Below, piece after piece: positions 44,209-54,787 of a DNA stretch of 64,000 bases; the stretch's first letter is position 1; every line of letters starts with the position of its first letter. The notes beneath the pieces are model-generated. The model did not search any database. It had not been told where the DNA came from and saw only the letters and a program-made list of their open reading frames with translations. Origin of the DNA: Rhodospirillaceae bacterium (GTDB taxonomy: Bacteria; Pseudomonadota; Alphaproteobacteria; Rhodospirillales; JABHCV01); assembly GCA_014382375.1 (NCBI GenBank), contig JACNJU010000086.1, positions 1 through 64,000 on the forward strand, written 5' to 3'. Both the position numbers and the translations under genes were made by a program.

Positions 44209-46149
44209 ATGTGCGGAATATTTGGAATTGTCGCCGGAAGAGGCGCATCGTGCGACAAGACGGCTTTTCATCAGTCAATCATTGATCTTTTCAAACTATC
44301 TGAACCGCGTGGACGAGAGGCAAGCGGTCTTGTCATTTCGGCAAGGAATGAAGTGCTGGTGTTCAAGCGTCCGATTGCGCCCTCTTCCATGCTCCGCTCT
44401 GCCGATTTCAAATCATTCGTCAAAGCCAGTGAAGCGGCCTACAAGGTCGATGAAAACGGGGCCGTATCCGAGGCTTACGCCGCTATTGGTCATTGCCGCC
44501 TTGTTTACAACGGAACAGAAACGGTTGCCGGCAATAACCAGCCGATTATTTCCGATCATTGTGTCGGCGTTCATAACGGATTGATTACAAATGACTGTGA
44601 TCTTTGGAATCAACATGCTGGAATCGACCGTACACTCGATACTGATTCAGAGATAATTTACCGATTGATCGACCGTTTCGTTGATGAAGGGAACGATTTG
44701 TCTAAAGCGATATCCCTGACCTTCGCCGAACTGGAGGGAACCGCATCCCTGGGCTTTTTCAGAAATGATGCCAGATTGATGGTCCTTGCGACAAATAACG
44801 GTTCCATCTACACGGCCCATTTCGAGAAGCAGGGTGTTTTCGTTTTTGCTTCTGAAAAGTTCATTCTGGAAAGTTTTATCGCCAATGGTCCGTTCATGGC
44901 AAAGGCGCAGGCAACTGCTGTTGAGCAACTTGCCGCCGGTAAGGGCATGATTATTCCATTCAGGGACGCGATCCCGCAAATCTTCGATTTCGATAAGGTG
45001 GTCAAAATTACTGCGGATATTTCCGCAACCTCTATCATGACGGTAAAGGACATGACCGACCATCTGGGCGATGTGAAACGCTGTACGAAATGCGTGTTAC
45101 CTGAAACCTATCCCTATATCGAATACGACCAGGACGGGGTTTGTAATTTTTGCCGTAATTACAAAACGCAAAAACCCCAAGGTCGTGATGCGCTTGAAAA
45201 TATCCTCGCCGAGTATCGAAAAAGTGATGGCTCTCCTGATTGTATCGTCGCCTTTAGCGGAGGGCGGGACAGTTCCTATGGATTGCACATGATCAAGAAC
45301 GAAATGGGCATGAACCCCATCGCCTTTACTTATGACTGGGGCATGGTCACTGACATTGCCCGCCGCAATTCGGCGCGCATGTGCGGGCAGCTTGGTATTG
45401 AGCATATTCTGCGGGCTGCTGATATTCCGGCTAAGCGCCGGTATATTCGTAAAAATATCCATGCTTGGCTGGCCCGTCCGAAGCTCGGCATGATTCCGAT
45501 CTTTATGGCCGGAGATAAAATGTTCTTCCATTACCTAAGGGAGCTGCGTAGGGAAACTGGTATTGATCTTGTCCTCTTCTGTGGCGGTAATTTGCTTGAG
45601 CGGACGGACTTCAAGGCAGGTTTTGCGGGGGTCAAGGAAAACGAGCACGGTAATCGCCTGTTTGGACTTTCGTTGGCCAACAAGACGGGATTATTCCTTT
45701 GGTACGCCTCGCAATATTTATTGAACCCCCGTTACTTTAATGAGTCATTCATCGATACAATGTGGGCTTATTTTTCGACCTTCATTGCCAAGGATGACTT
45801 CACCTACCTATATCATTACCTGCCTTGGAATGAAGAAGAGATCAACAAAACCCTGATCGGACAGTACGGTTGGGAAGGGGCGGCCGATAGCGACAATACG
45901 TGGCGTATCGGTGATGGCTACACATCGTTTATCAATTACATTTATCATACCGTTGCCGGATTTTCTGAATACGATACCTTCCGCTCAAACCAGATCCGCG
46001 AAGGTCTGATCACGCGCGAGCAGGCGCAGGAATTGCTCGCCCAAGACAATGAACCGAAGCTCGATGTGCTTTACGATTTCGCCAAGCACACAGGGTTTAA
46101 TCTGGAAGAAGTCCTGACCCGGATTAATTCCATCGAAAAACTGTATTAA
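44209..46149 (+). CDS. Fused class II glutamine amidotransferase and N-acetyl-sugar amidotransferase-like protein
   Basis: The 646-residue protein begins MCGIFGIVAG, with Cys2 as the expected N-terminal glutaminase nucleophile, and has GHCRLVYNG and GVHNGLITND as in GlmS, PurF and AsnB. From residue ~285 it switches to the WbpG/PseA-like amidotransferase domain: four cysteines CTKC (292, 295) and CNFC (312, 315), the PP-loop SGGRDSS (350-356), FTYDWGMVTDIARRN and LFCGGNLLERTDF. WbpG-type enzymes normally receive ammonia from a separate HisH-like glutaminase; here a different glutaminase is fused. The likely job is amidation of a nucleotide-activated amino sugar for a surface glycan (inference). 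The next gene is a flippase 11 bases downstream. Confidence 0.85.
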   Translation: MCGIFGIVAGRGASCDKTAFHQSIIDLFKLSEPRGREASGLVISARNEVLVFKRPIAPSSMLRSADFKSFVKASEAAYKVDENGAVSEAYAAIGHCRLVYNGTETVAGNNQPIISDHCVGVHNGLITNDCDLWNQHAGIDRTLDTDSEIIYRLIDRFVDEGNDLSKAISLTFAELEGTASLGFFRNDARLMVLATNNGSIYTAHFEKQGVFVFASEKFILESFIANGPFMAKAQATAVEQLAAGKGMIIPFRDAIPQIFDFDKVVKITADISATSIMTVKDMTDHLGDVKRCTKCVLPETYPYIEYDQDGVCNFCRNYKTQKPQGRDALENILAEYRKSDGSPDCIVAFSGGRDSSYGLHMIKNEMGMNPIAFTYDWGMVTDIARRNSARMCGQLGIEHILRAADIPAKRRYIRKNIHAWLARPKLGMIPIFMAGDKMFFHYLRELRRETGIDLVLFCGGNLLERTDFKAGFAGVKENEHGNRLFGLSLANKTGLFLWYASQYLLNPRYFNESFIDTMWAYFSTFIAKDDFTYLYHYLPWNEEEINKTLIGQYGWEGAADSDNTWRIGDGYTSFINYIYHTVAGFSEYDTFRSNQIREGLITREQAQELLAQDNEPKLDVLYDFAKHTGFNLEEVLTRINSIEKLY

Positions 46150-46160
46150 GATGAGGACCC

Positions 46161-47465
46161 ATGGCGGACGGTAAGTTTCGGCAGCAATCGAAATTTCTGA
46201 ATGACGCCATCTGGAATTACGGCGCCTTTGCAGTGATGGCTGCGAGCGGTGTGATCCTCAATTTTTTCATCGCCGCCCATTTCGGTATCGAGGCCCTGGG
46301 CGTCTTCAATCAAATTTACGCACTCTACGTCGTCACCGCCCAGTTCGCGGTATTGGGCTTTCATGATTCCGCACAAAAGCATGTTTCCGAATTGGACGCC
46401 GAACCCCATCATATTGGCGTGGTGTCGGCCGCAGCGCTGGTGCTGGCGGCGGGGTTCGGTTTGTTAACGGCCTTTGGCGTTTATTTTCTCAGCCAGCCAA
46501 TTGGTTTTTTGGCCGATAGCGAAGCGGTTGGCAAGGGTATTGCGCTGGCCGCACCGGGGCTTGTCTTCTTCGCCATAAACAAGGTGCTGATGGGGATTTT
46601 AAACGGTGTACGCCGAATGAAGGCTTTTGCCGGGGCGCAAGCCTTGCGGGTCTCGGTAATACTTCTTAGTTGTCTGGGCGTCGCCTGGATTGAGCAACCG
46701 GCCTTTATGTTGGGTCTCAGTTTTACCATTGCCGAGGTTGTCTTGCTGCCGTTTTTGCTTTATCTGATCCGCCCGCACCCAACGGATTTTTCTTCTGGCG
46801 AGGCTCTCAGGCGCTGGATCAAGGTTCATTTTCACTTTGGTTCTCGCGCCCTGATAAATGGCTTCCTGGCTGAATCATATATCCGTATTGATATCATCAT
46901 GCTTGGTATTTTCATGAGCGACCGGGACGTCGGCATCTACAGTTTTGCGGCGCTGTTTATTGAAGGTCTGTTCCAGGTGCCCGTGGTATTTCGCACTTTG
47001 GCAAACCCGGAATTGGCGCGTTTACTAAAAGCAGGCGACAAGCAGGCCAGCGCTAAATTTTGCCGCAAGGTGGCGTTGATGAGCCTTGGTGTTTTTGGTG
47101 TCGCTGCGGCCATTGTGCTCTTTGTATATCCTTATCTCGGCCCCTGGTTCCCTGACGATCTGGTGAACCTCAGTTATCCGCTGCTGCTGGTGCTGATCGG
47201 GGGCTTGACCGTTTACGCCGTGATGATCCCCACAGATATGATCGTCTTGCAGGCAGGGATGCCCGGCAGACAAAGCCTGCTTATGACTTTCAACGTGCTG
47301 GTCAATGCAGTGCTTAATCTGGCGCTGATTCCGCTGTTTGGGCTTTACGGGGCGGCGAGCGCGACGGCCATTGCCTTTGTTGTCGCCTCAGTCGCTATCA
47401 ACGGGGCGACCTGGAAGTGGCTAGGTTTTAAGGGCGGTGTACTGCTGTATCGAAATCCCGAGTGA
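46161..47465 (+). CDS. Polysaccharide flippase (Wzx-like, MOP superfamily)
   Basis: The 434-residue protein has about 12-14 membrane segments with the MATE/Wzx layout (NYGAFAVMAASGVILNFFIA, IEALGVFNQIYALYVVTAQF, GLYGAASATAIAFVVASVAI). Such proteins flip lipid-linked oligosaccharides across the inner membrane. A GAGG precedes the ATG, 11 bases after the amidotransferase fusion, so they form an operon. No Wzy polymerase or full set of sugar genes is adjacent, so the substrate may be a small decorated unit. Confidence 0.88.
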   Translation: MADGKFRQQSKFLNDAIWNYGAFAVMAASGVILNFFIAAHFGIEALGVFNQIYALYVVTAQFAVLGFHDSAQKHVSELDAEPHHIGVVSAAALVLAAGFGLLTAFGVYFLSQPIGFLADSEAVGKGIALAAPGLVFFAINKVLMGILNGVRRMKAFAGAQALRVSVILLSCLGVAWIEQPAFMLGLSFTIAEVVLLPFLLYLIRPHPTDFSSGEALRRWIKVHFHFGSRALINGFLAESYIRIDIIMLGIFMSDRDVGIYSFAALFIEGLFQVPVVFRTLANPELARLLKAGDKQASAKFCRKVALMSLGVFGVAAAIVLFVYPYLGPWFPDDLVNLSYPLLLVLIGGLTVYAVMIPTDMIVLQAGMPGRQSLLMTFNVLVNAVLNLALIPLFGLYGAASATAIAFVVASVAINGATWKWLGFKGGVLLYRNPE

Positions 47466-47498
47466 AAAAAAGGGGCCGTATCTTTCGATACGACCCCG
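47465..47498. terminator. Bidirectional intrinsic terminator
   Basis: GGGGCCGTATC and GATACGACCCC pair (11 bp with one mismatch) around TTTC. On the minus strand a run of seven T follows, as in a classic terminator for transcripts coming from groEL. On the plus side GATTCTT follows, so it can also stop the flippase operon. Confidence 0.75.
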
Positions 47499-47545
47499 AT
47501 TCTTAGAGCTTTTGAGTGGAATTGAAAGCGCTGGCTTAGATCAAA

Positions 47546-47566
47546 CTTCCATCATTTTGATGGAAG
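47546..47566. terminator. Second hairpin downstream of groEL
   Basis: CTTCCATCA and TGATGGAAG form a 9-bp stem with a TTT loop. No long T-run follows either side. It may add to termination or protect mRNA 3' ends. Confidence 0.5.
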
Positions 47567-47605
47567 ATGACTTGATCTATTCCTTGAGAGTTAGAACAAC
47601 TTATC

Positions 47606-47624
47606 TGCCCTCATTGAGGGCAGG
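47606..47624. terminator. Third hairpin immediately after groEL
   Basis: CTGCCCT and AGGGCAG form a 7-bp stem around CATTG, only a few bases after the groEL stop codon. Probably a transcript-end structure. Confidence 0.4.
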
Positions 47625-47629
47625 CTGCT

Positions 47630-49303
<1,674 letters not shown>

Positions 49304-49322
49304 TTACAATTGGGCTCAAAAT

Positions 49323-49634
49323 TTATTTCTTTTTCTTCTTTGCGGCACCTTCGATGACGCCAAGAAGATCGGATTCCTTCATGATCAACAGGTCTTCCCC
49401 GTCAACCGTGACTTCAGTGCCGGACCACTTGCCGAAAAGCACATTGTCGCCAGCCTTGACGTCAAGGGGAACAACAGTGCCATCGTCGCGGCGTGCACCG
49501 GAACCGACTGCAACAATCTTACCTTCGCTGGGTTTTTCCTGAGCGGTATCGGGAATAATGATACCGCCGGCGGTTTTTTCTTCCTGCTCTACGCGCCTGA
49601 CGAGCACGCGATCATGCAGAGGCCTGAATTTCAT
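49323..49634 (-). CDS. groS: Co-chaperonin GroES (10 kDa)
   Basis: The 103-residue protein shows the GroES core ([52 protein letters not shown]) and a Lys-rich end. It caps GroEL. The ATG is preceded by CGGAGT. It leads the groESL operon and lies ~50 bases downstream of a perfect CIRCE element. Confidence 0.97.
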   Translation of the reverse strand: MKFRPLHDRVLVRRVEQEEKTAGGIIIPDTAQEKPSEGKIVAVGSGARRDDGTVVPLDVKAGDNVLFGKWSGTEVTVDGEDLLIMKESDLLGVIEGAAKKKKK

Positions 49635-49683
49635 CGTTCATACTCCGTGAACTTATTGATAAATAACAAGAAAAAAGTGCTTG

Positions 49684-49710
49684 TTAGCACTCCCTTCGCT
49701 CGAGTGCTAA
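49684..49710. promoter_or_regulatory. CIRCE operator (HrcA site) of groESL
   Basis: TTAGCACTC-N9-GAGTGCTAA matches the CIRCE consensus exactly. It lies between the predicted groES promoter and the groES start codon, so HrcA repression relieved by heat is expected. Confidence 0.95.
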
Positions 49711-49712
49711 GG

Positions 49713-49740
49713 ATTTAGGTGTCTTTGATGCTGCTGTCAA
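49713..49740 (-). promoter_or_regulatory. Predicted groESL promoter
   Basis: On the minus strand TTGACA (49740-49735) is followed after 16 bases by CTAAAT (49718-49713), directly upstream of the CIRCE element. This is the usual sigma-70-CIRCE layout; the transcription start would fall in the operator. Confidence 0.6.
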
Positions 49741-49771
49741 GGTTATCGAGAGTAATTTCTGAAACTTTTGC

Positions 49772-51505
49772 TTAATCCAGAATGGTCGGGTGGGCCAGGG
49801 CCTGTGCGGAGTCGATGACAATAAGATTTTGGCCACGATACGGTTGCGCATAAATCGGGGTCGTGATGACGGGAAGTTCGGCGCGGATATAGATGAGCTT
49901 GCCTTCGGGATTTTTAGCGAGCCAGTCTTCCAGGTCAGGGGCCTGCAAGCCGACACTGGCAATGGTCTCACTCAACCGACCCAGGAAATTAAACTGACCA
50001 TGATATTTACCAACATAGGCAAGATGGGTGCCGGCGAGTTGCCAATCACCAAATTTTTGCGAAACCTCTTTCATATTGAAGCGTTCCGCCAGCGCTGGGC
50101 GCAGGCTTAGATTGACACTCAATACAAGCGCCATGGACAGGATGCTTATAGCGCTCAGGCGGCTCAAAAGGCTTGCTGTCGAACGGTTAAGGATAAGGAC
50201 GATCATGGCAAGAAGGGCCAGCACCAATCCCCAGATAGAATCGGTTTCCCTGACAACGACCGGTAATTTAAAAAGGTCACCACTCAGGGGGGCCGCGGCC
50301 AATATCAGGCCGATAACAATAAACAGGGTGCAGGGAATGTGTAGTCCCCAGCCAGCCCAGGAAACCTGATCCGGGAATTTGGCAAAATGATCAACCAGCA
50401 GGCGGCCAAAAAGGAGAGCCAGGGCCGGAAAGACGGGCAAAAGATAATGCAGTTGTTTCCCGCTGATCGCCGAAAAGGTGATCAGGGCGGGGATAAACCA
50501 GATCAGGCAGAAGCGGATGCCGTTGTCCTTCCCCACATCCAGCAAGCCGCGGATGGAACGCCAGGAAGCAGGCCATAGAGTCCACGGCAGCACCAGCGCG
50601 GGCAGGACGGCAAGGAACCACCACCACGGGCGGCCATGGGCGAAACTGTCAACCATGCGTCCGGCTGACTGGCCCCATAAAATGGCGTAACGGTACTCTT
50701 CACCGCCGACAATCGCCGCCGGGAGCGCCCAGGCCAGACCAATGGCAACACCCCCTAGAACAGCTAAGCCAACAGCGGTGTACCATCGCTTCCAGCCACG
50801 GTCCCACATTATTGAGGTGGCTGTAGATGGGGTGGCGGCCGTTACATCAAGGCCATCGTCGTTAATTTCTGGTTCTGTGCTGTTATCTCTTGCCGCCCAC
50901 AGTGGCGCCAACAAGGCAACCGGCAGGGTCGATAGCAAAATAGCCGGACCCTTGGCCAATGCGCCAAGGCCAATGGCCAGGGCCAGCCAGACAAATCCAT
51001 CAGTTTTATTATCCTGCCAGGCGCGCAGGATGCCCAACATCGCCAATAGGGCACAAAAGGCAAGCAGCATGTCGAACATGGTCAATGTTGTGAACAAGGT
51101 CCAGAACAGGCAGGCGAATAAAATCAAGGGTGCTGCCACGGCGACGGTAGAACGGCTGGGCCACAAACGGCGGGCCAGCATGGAGGTCAGAAATAAACTT
51201 GCCAGACCGAACAGGGGTGCGACCAGCCGCGGCCACCATTCATTGACACCGAAAACCGCCCAACCGACATTCATCAACCAGAACAACAACGGTGGTTTAT
51301 GGCTGTAGGGTTCACCGTTCAGGTGTGGAACAAGAAAATGCCCGTCCCGCCACATTTCCCAGGCGACGGCAAAATAGCGTGTCTCATCGACCGGCAACAA
51401 CGGGCGAAATTTCAGCATTGCTGCCATCAGCGCCAACCACATAGCGCTCCATAACAGGGCGTAAGCGGTGGCTGAAAGGCGACTTGTCGAAGTTGTTTCG
51501 TTCAT
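49772..51505 (-). CDS. ArnT-like lipid-A/glycan glycosyltransferase (GT-C, PMT family)
   Basis: The 577-residue membrane protein has about 12 helices and the PMT/ArnT opening: a first loop with PVDETRYFAVAWEMWRDGHF, followed by PHLNGEPYSHKPPLLFWLMN. The Asp-Glu in that loop is the catalytic pair of GT-C enzymes. It likely transfers a sugar from undecaprenyl phosphate to lipid A or another envelope acceptor. It overlaps the TVP38 gene by 4 bases, which in turn overlaps a DPM1-like gene that could make the lipid-linked sugar donor. Confidence 0.88.
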   Translation of the reverse strand: MNETTSTSRLSATAYALLWSAMWLALMAAMLKFRPLLPVDETRYFAVAWEMWRDGHFLVPHLNGEPYSHKPPLLFWLMNVGWAVFGVNEWWPRLVAPLFGLASLFLTSMLARRLWPSRSTVAVAAPLILFACLFWTLFTTLTMFDMLLAFCALLAMLGILRAWQDNKTDGFVWLALAIGLGALAKGPAILLSTLPVALLAPLWAARDNSTEPEINDDGLDVTAATPSTATSIMWDRGWKRWYTAVGLAVLGGVAIGLAWALPAAIVGGEEYRYAILWGQSAGRMVDSFAHGRPWWWFLAVLPALVLPWTLWPASWRSIRGLLDVGKDNGIRFCLIWFIPALITFSAISGKQLHYLLPVFPALALLFGRLLVDHFAKFPDQVSWAGWGLHIPCTLFIVIGLILAAAPLSGDLFKLPVVVRETDSIWGLVLALLAMIVLILNRSTASLLSRLSAISILSMALVLSVNLSLRPALAERFNMKEVSQKFGDWQLAGTHLAYVGKYHGQFNFLGRLSETIASVGLQAPDLEDWLAKNPEGKLIYIRAELPVITTPIYAQPYRGQNLIVIDSAQALAHPTILD

Positions 51506-52200
51506 GGCTGGCTGTCCTCGACGCCCAGTTCGCGTTCAACCCGGATATCGAAAGATTTGCCGCGACGGTATTTACGAAAAAGGAAGACGCCAAGAAAGCC
51601 TGATACCGCAAACAAGATAATGCTGATGGCGATGCGTAATTCAGGATCAACGCTGAAACCGCTGCCAACAAGTGCGAACACAAGGGTTTGAGGCAGATAG
51701 CCGATAGCCGAACCAAGGAAGAAAGGTACCGCGCCGACACCAGAAACTCCTGCCGCAAGATTTGTCACCACATTGCTGCCCAGGGGTAGTAGGCGAATAA
51801 GCAGGGTCATGCTGAGCGGATTTTCGTGCAGGAAGTCGTCAATACGCTGAACCCGGTCGGGAAAACGGCCGACAACGAATGACCGACCCATGACACGGGC
51901 ATAGAAAAAAGCGACAATACAGCCCAGCACCGTCGCCACCATTGCCAACGCCGTCCCTTCGAGCAGGCCAAAGGCGTATCCGGCAAGGAAACAGATAACC
52001 TGACGGGGTAGACCGACGGCGGTGAACATCATACCGACGCCAACAAACAACAACTCACCGGTAAAACCCTGCCCCCGGATATCGCTGTCAACCCATGCCT
52101 TGTCGATGGATGAACCCAGGCCGCTGACTTTCAGGGCATAGCCGATGGCGACCAGTGATGTGATCCAGATCAGGCCGCGAAACAGGATTTTAGCGGTCAT
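51502..52200 (-). CDS. TVP38/TMEM64 (DedA-like) membrane protein
   Basis: The 232-residue protein has about five to six membrane helices and the conserved core GLPRQVICFLAGYAFGLLEG, NPLSMTLLIRLLPLGSNVVT, NLAAGVSGVGAVPFFLGS and IGYLPQTLVFALVGSG. Relatives in the VTT/DedA group are linked to scrambling or flipping of polyprenyl phosphate and other lipids. Located between two polyprenyl-sugar glycosyltransferases, it may recycle or flip their lipid carrier (inference). Confidence 0.87.
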   Translation of the reverse strand: MTAKILFRGLIWITSLVAIGYALKVSGLGSSIDKAWVDSDIRGQGFTGELLFVGVGMMFTAVGLPRQVICFLAGYAFGLLEGTALAMVATVLGCIVAFFYARVMGRSFVVGRFPDRVQRIDDFLHENPLSMTLLIRLLPLGSNVVTNLAAGVSGVGAVPFFLGSAIGYLPQTLVFALVGSGFSVDPELRIAISIILFAVSGFLGVFLFRKYRRGKSFDIRVERELGVEDSQP

Positions 52201-52997
52201 TGAGAGATAGCCTTTTGGGGCTTTGGGTTTTTATTGATTGTTAATTCCTGGACTTCAGGCTTGTTGGCCCGGCGCAACAACCAAAGCACGCCAAACAAAT
52301 CGACGATGCCGACACGAAGGCGGTCCCACGTCCCGTATTTGGAAACCCCGCGTTCGCGGGGCCGGTGGTTCACGTCAAGCGAGATCACAGTGCCGCCACG
52401 GCGGATCATCAGGGCCGGCAGAAAACGATGCATGTGATCGAATTGCGGCATCTCCAGGAAGGCCGTGCGGGTGAAGACTTTAAGGCTGCAGCCAGTGTCA
52501 GGGGTATCGTCGTTAAGTAAACGAGAGCGAACGCCGTTGGCTATTTTTGACGATACCCGTTTAATCCATGTATCCCGGCGCTTGGCGCGCAGGCCCGCAA
52601 CCATCAGATTGTCACGCTCCGGGGCGCCTTTCAGGGCTGAATAGAGTGCCGGAATATCGCCCGGATCGTTTTGCCCGTCGCCGTCCAGGGTGGCGATGAT
52701 AGGTGCTTTGGCGGCCTTGATGCCGGTCATGATAGCGGCACTTTGACCACAACAGTTTCGATGACTTAAAATCCTCAATTGTGGGCATTCAGCCTTTACA
52801 TCAAGCAACCTTTGGGCGCTGTCATCGGAGCTGCCATCATCGATATAAATGATTTCATAGTGCCCACAGACAGGATCAAGGGCAGCCCGGATTTCAGCAG
52901 TCAACGGGGCAAGGTTTTCGGCCTCGTTAAAGACGGGTACAACGACAGCTAATTCCGGCGTGCTGGATTGATTTTCGTGTTGCTTTGGCTCAGTCAT
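52197..52997 (-). CDS. GT2 family glycosyltransferase, DPM1/ArnC-like
   Basis: The 266-residue protein has the GT-A fold of polyprenyl-phosphate sugar synthases: VVVPVFNEAENLAPL, IIYIDDGSSDDSAQ, TLDGDGQNDPGDIPAL and HRPRERGVSKYG. It lacks the two C-terminal membrane helices found in ArnC/GtrB-type enzymes and has only a short amphipathic tail. It probably makes a polyprenyl-phosphate sugar used by the ArnT-like enzyme two genes downstream. It is first in the operon and overlaps the next gene by 4 bases. Confidence 0.88.
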   Translation of the reverse strand: MTEPKQHENQSSTPELAVVVPVFNEAENLAPLTAEIRAALDPVCGHYEIIYIDDGSSDDSAQRLLDVKAECPQLRILSHRNCCGQSAAIMTGIKAAKAPIIATLDGDGQNDPGDIPALYSALKGAPERDNLMVAGLRAKRRDTWIKRVSSKIANGVRSRLLNDDTPDTGCSLKVFTRTAFLEMPQFDHMHRFLPALMIRRGGTVISLDVNHRPRERGVSKYGTWDRLRVGIVDLFGVLWLLRRANKPEVQELTINKNPKPQKAISQ

Positions 52998-53122
52998 TAT
53001 CTAACGGATCGCTTACGGTGGAGTGAACAGAACCGATACTTATCATTGAGGGCGGGTTCGGCAAAGGTCTTTCCGAACTCCCTGATGATGGGCAATTATG
53101 GTTGAAAATGGGGAGTGATGAA

Positions 53123-53617
53123 ATGACGGCGATTATAATGGGTGATGGTGGCAGGCTTGTTCACGAAGAAATAGTGCAACCTGACTGGGTTGATTACAAT
53201 GGACACATGAATGTTGCGTACTACGTGCTGGTGTTCGACCACGCCACAGACGCCATGCTGGGGCTTCTTGATATGGGTGATGATTATCGGACCCGCACCG
53301 ACAGTTCAGACTTCGTCATAGAATCTCATGTCAGCTATTTGTCCGAGGTGGTTAAGGGCGATCCTTTACAGGTTGCCTCGTTATTGTTGGGCTTTGATGA
53401 CAAACGCCTGCATCTGTTCCATCACATGTATCATGGGCAAAATGGACAGCTTTGCGCGACCATCGAATTGATGCTTGTTCATGTTGATATGAAGTCCAGG
53501 CGCTCGGCGATATTTCCTGGTCAGGTGCTGGAAAGTCTGCGGACTTTTTCAGAAAACCAGCAACCCTTTGGGCAACCCAGTCAATGTGGCGCGGTCATTG
53601 AAATCAGGCGGCGTTAA
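53123..53617 (+). CDS. Hotdog-fold acyl-CoA thioesterase (4HBT type)
   Basis: The 164-residue protein has the hotdog active-site stretch DWVDYNGHMNVAYYVLVFDH, with the catalytic Asp-x-x-GH pattern, and a second core strand SYLSEVVKGDPLQV. It resembles the thioesterases associated with carnitine/betainyl-CoA breakdown, which would suit the betaine genes at the window start, but the substrate is not certain. I chose the ATG at 53123, with GGGGAG 8 bases upstream. A diguanylate cyclase gene follows closely. Confidence 0.82.
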   Translation: MTAIIMGDGGRLVHEEIVQPDWVDYNGHMNVAYYVLVFDHATDAMLGLLDMGDDYRTRTDSSDFVIESHVSYLSEVVKGDPLQVASLLLGFDDKRLHLFHHMYHGQNGQLCATIELMLVHVDMKSRRSAIFPGQVLESLRTFSENQQPFGQPSQCGAVIEIRRR

Positions 53618-53684
53618 TTTTTTACTTGGACTCAATGACGGGAAGTCTATTCTCTGGAGTGGGGGGATAGATCGAAGTTTGGAG

Positions 53685-54749
53685 ATGTCATTGGATTACA
53701 CGGAATCGTTTGAACAGGCCACTGAATACGGGAATTCAGCCCTGAAAATGATGAAAAAGAACGGAATTGCGGCGAATCCGAACAATTTTACGGTTTGGTA
53801 TCATTATTTTTCTGGCCAGATTCCTGATCTCAAAAGAACCATCGACATCCTGATCGACAACGATCAGGCATTCAGTGAAGGGCGAAATGAAGAAATTCAC
53901 AAAAAATTCTTCACTTTTGACATGGAAACCCAAGCTATTGGCGACGCGGCCACTCGTGCGGAGGCAGAATTAACCCGTATCCTTGATTATCTGGGCGTCG
54001 CCGGTGATGGTGCCGCTGAATATGGGAAAGCGCTTGAGGCGTTTTCGGGTGACATCAGCGGTAGCGGGGAGTCTGAAACAATCAAGACGGTGATCACCAG
54101 CGCCTTGAACGCAACCCGCGAAATGGAACTTCAGAACAAAAGTCTGGAGGAGAAATTCAACGCTTCTTCGGTCGAGATCAATCGTTTGCGCGAAGATCTG
54201 GAAACCATGCGTCTGGAGGCAATGACTGATGGCCTGACCGGCATTGCCAACCGTAAACTTTTTGATGCCGAATTGCGTCGTTCTGCGATCCAGGCGATGG
54301 AAAATGGTGAGGCTTTATGTCTGCTCATCCTCGATATTGATCATTTCAAAAAATTCAACGATACCTATGGCCATCAGGTCGGTGATCAGGTCCTGAAACT
54401 TCTGGCCCAGACCTTGACCTCAAGTATCAAGGGCCAGGATTTGGCGGCCCGCTTCGGGGGTGAAGAGTTTTGTGTCATCTTGCCGGGTACCAGTCTGAAA
54501 AACGCCATAAAAGTTGCCGAGGTCATTAGAAACAAGGTCGGCAAGAAACAGGTGATGAATCGCAAGACGGGGGAATCGATGGGGCAGGTTACGGTTTCTG
54601 TCGGCGTCGGTGAATTCCGTTACGGTGAACCGCTAACTCAATTGATTCTGCGTTCTGATGAAGCCATGTATGTGGCAAAACGCAGCGGGCGCAATCGGGT
54701 TGTTTCCGAAACCATGGTCGACAGTAAGGAATTATCCTTCGATAATTGA
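53685..54749 (+). CDS. Diguanylate cyclase (GGDEF)
   Basis: The 354-residue protein has an N-terminal helical sensory or dimerisation domain of ~170 residues with the YGNSALKMMKKNGI and NNFTVWYHYFSGQ stretches, a coiled-coil linker (EMELQNKSLEEKFNASS, INRLREDLETMRLEAM) and a GGDEF domain with an active GGEEF at residues 258-262 (RFGGEEFCVILPG). It should make c-di-GMP. The position of the inhibitory RxxD site reads KGQD, so feedback inhibition is probably lost. The ATG at 53685 is the best start; the frame extends upstream to a TTG inside the thioesterase gene. Confidence 0.9.
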   Translation: MSLDYTESFEQATEYGNSALKMMKKNGIAANPNNFTVWYHYFSGQIPDLKRTIDILIDNDQAFSEGRNEEIHKKFFTFDMETQAIGDAATRAEAELTRILDYLGVAGDGAAEYGKALEAFSGDISGSGESETIKTVITSALNATREMELQNKSLEEKFNASSVEINRLREDLETMRLEAMTDGLTGIANRKLFDAELRRSAIQAMENGEALCLLILDIDHFKKFNDTYGHQVGDQVLKLLAQTLTSSIKGQDLAARFGGEEFCVILPGTSLKNAIKVAEVIRNKVGKKQVMNRKTGESMGQVTVSVGVGEFRYGEPLTQLILRSDEAMYVAKRSGRNRVVSETMVDSKELSFDN

Positions 54750-54787
54750 CACTCCTCCGTATTGGGCCTGGGGGGCCTGTCGTGTCC

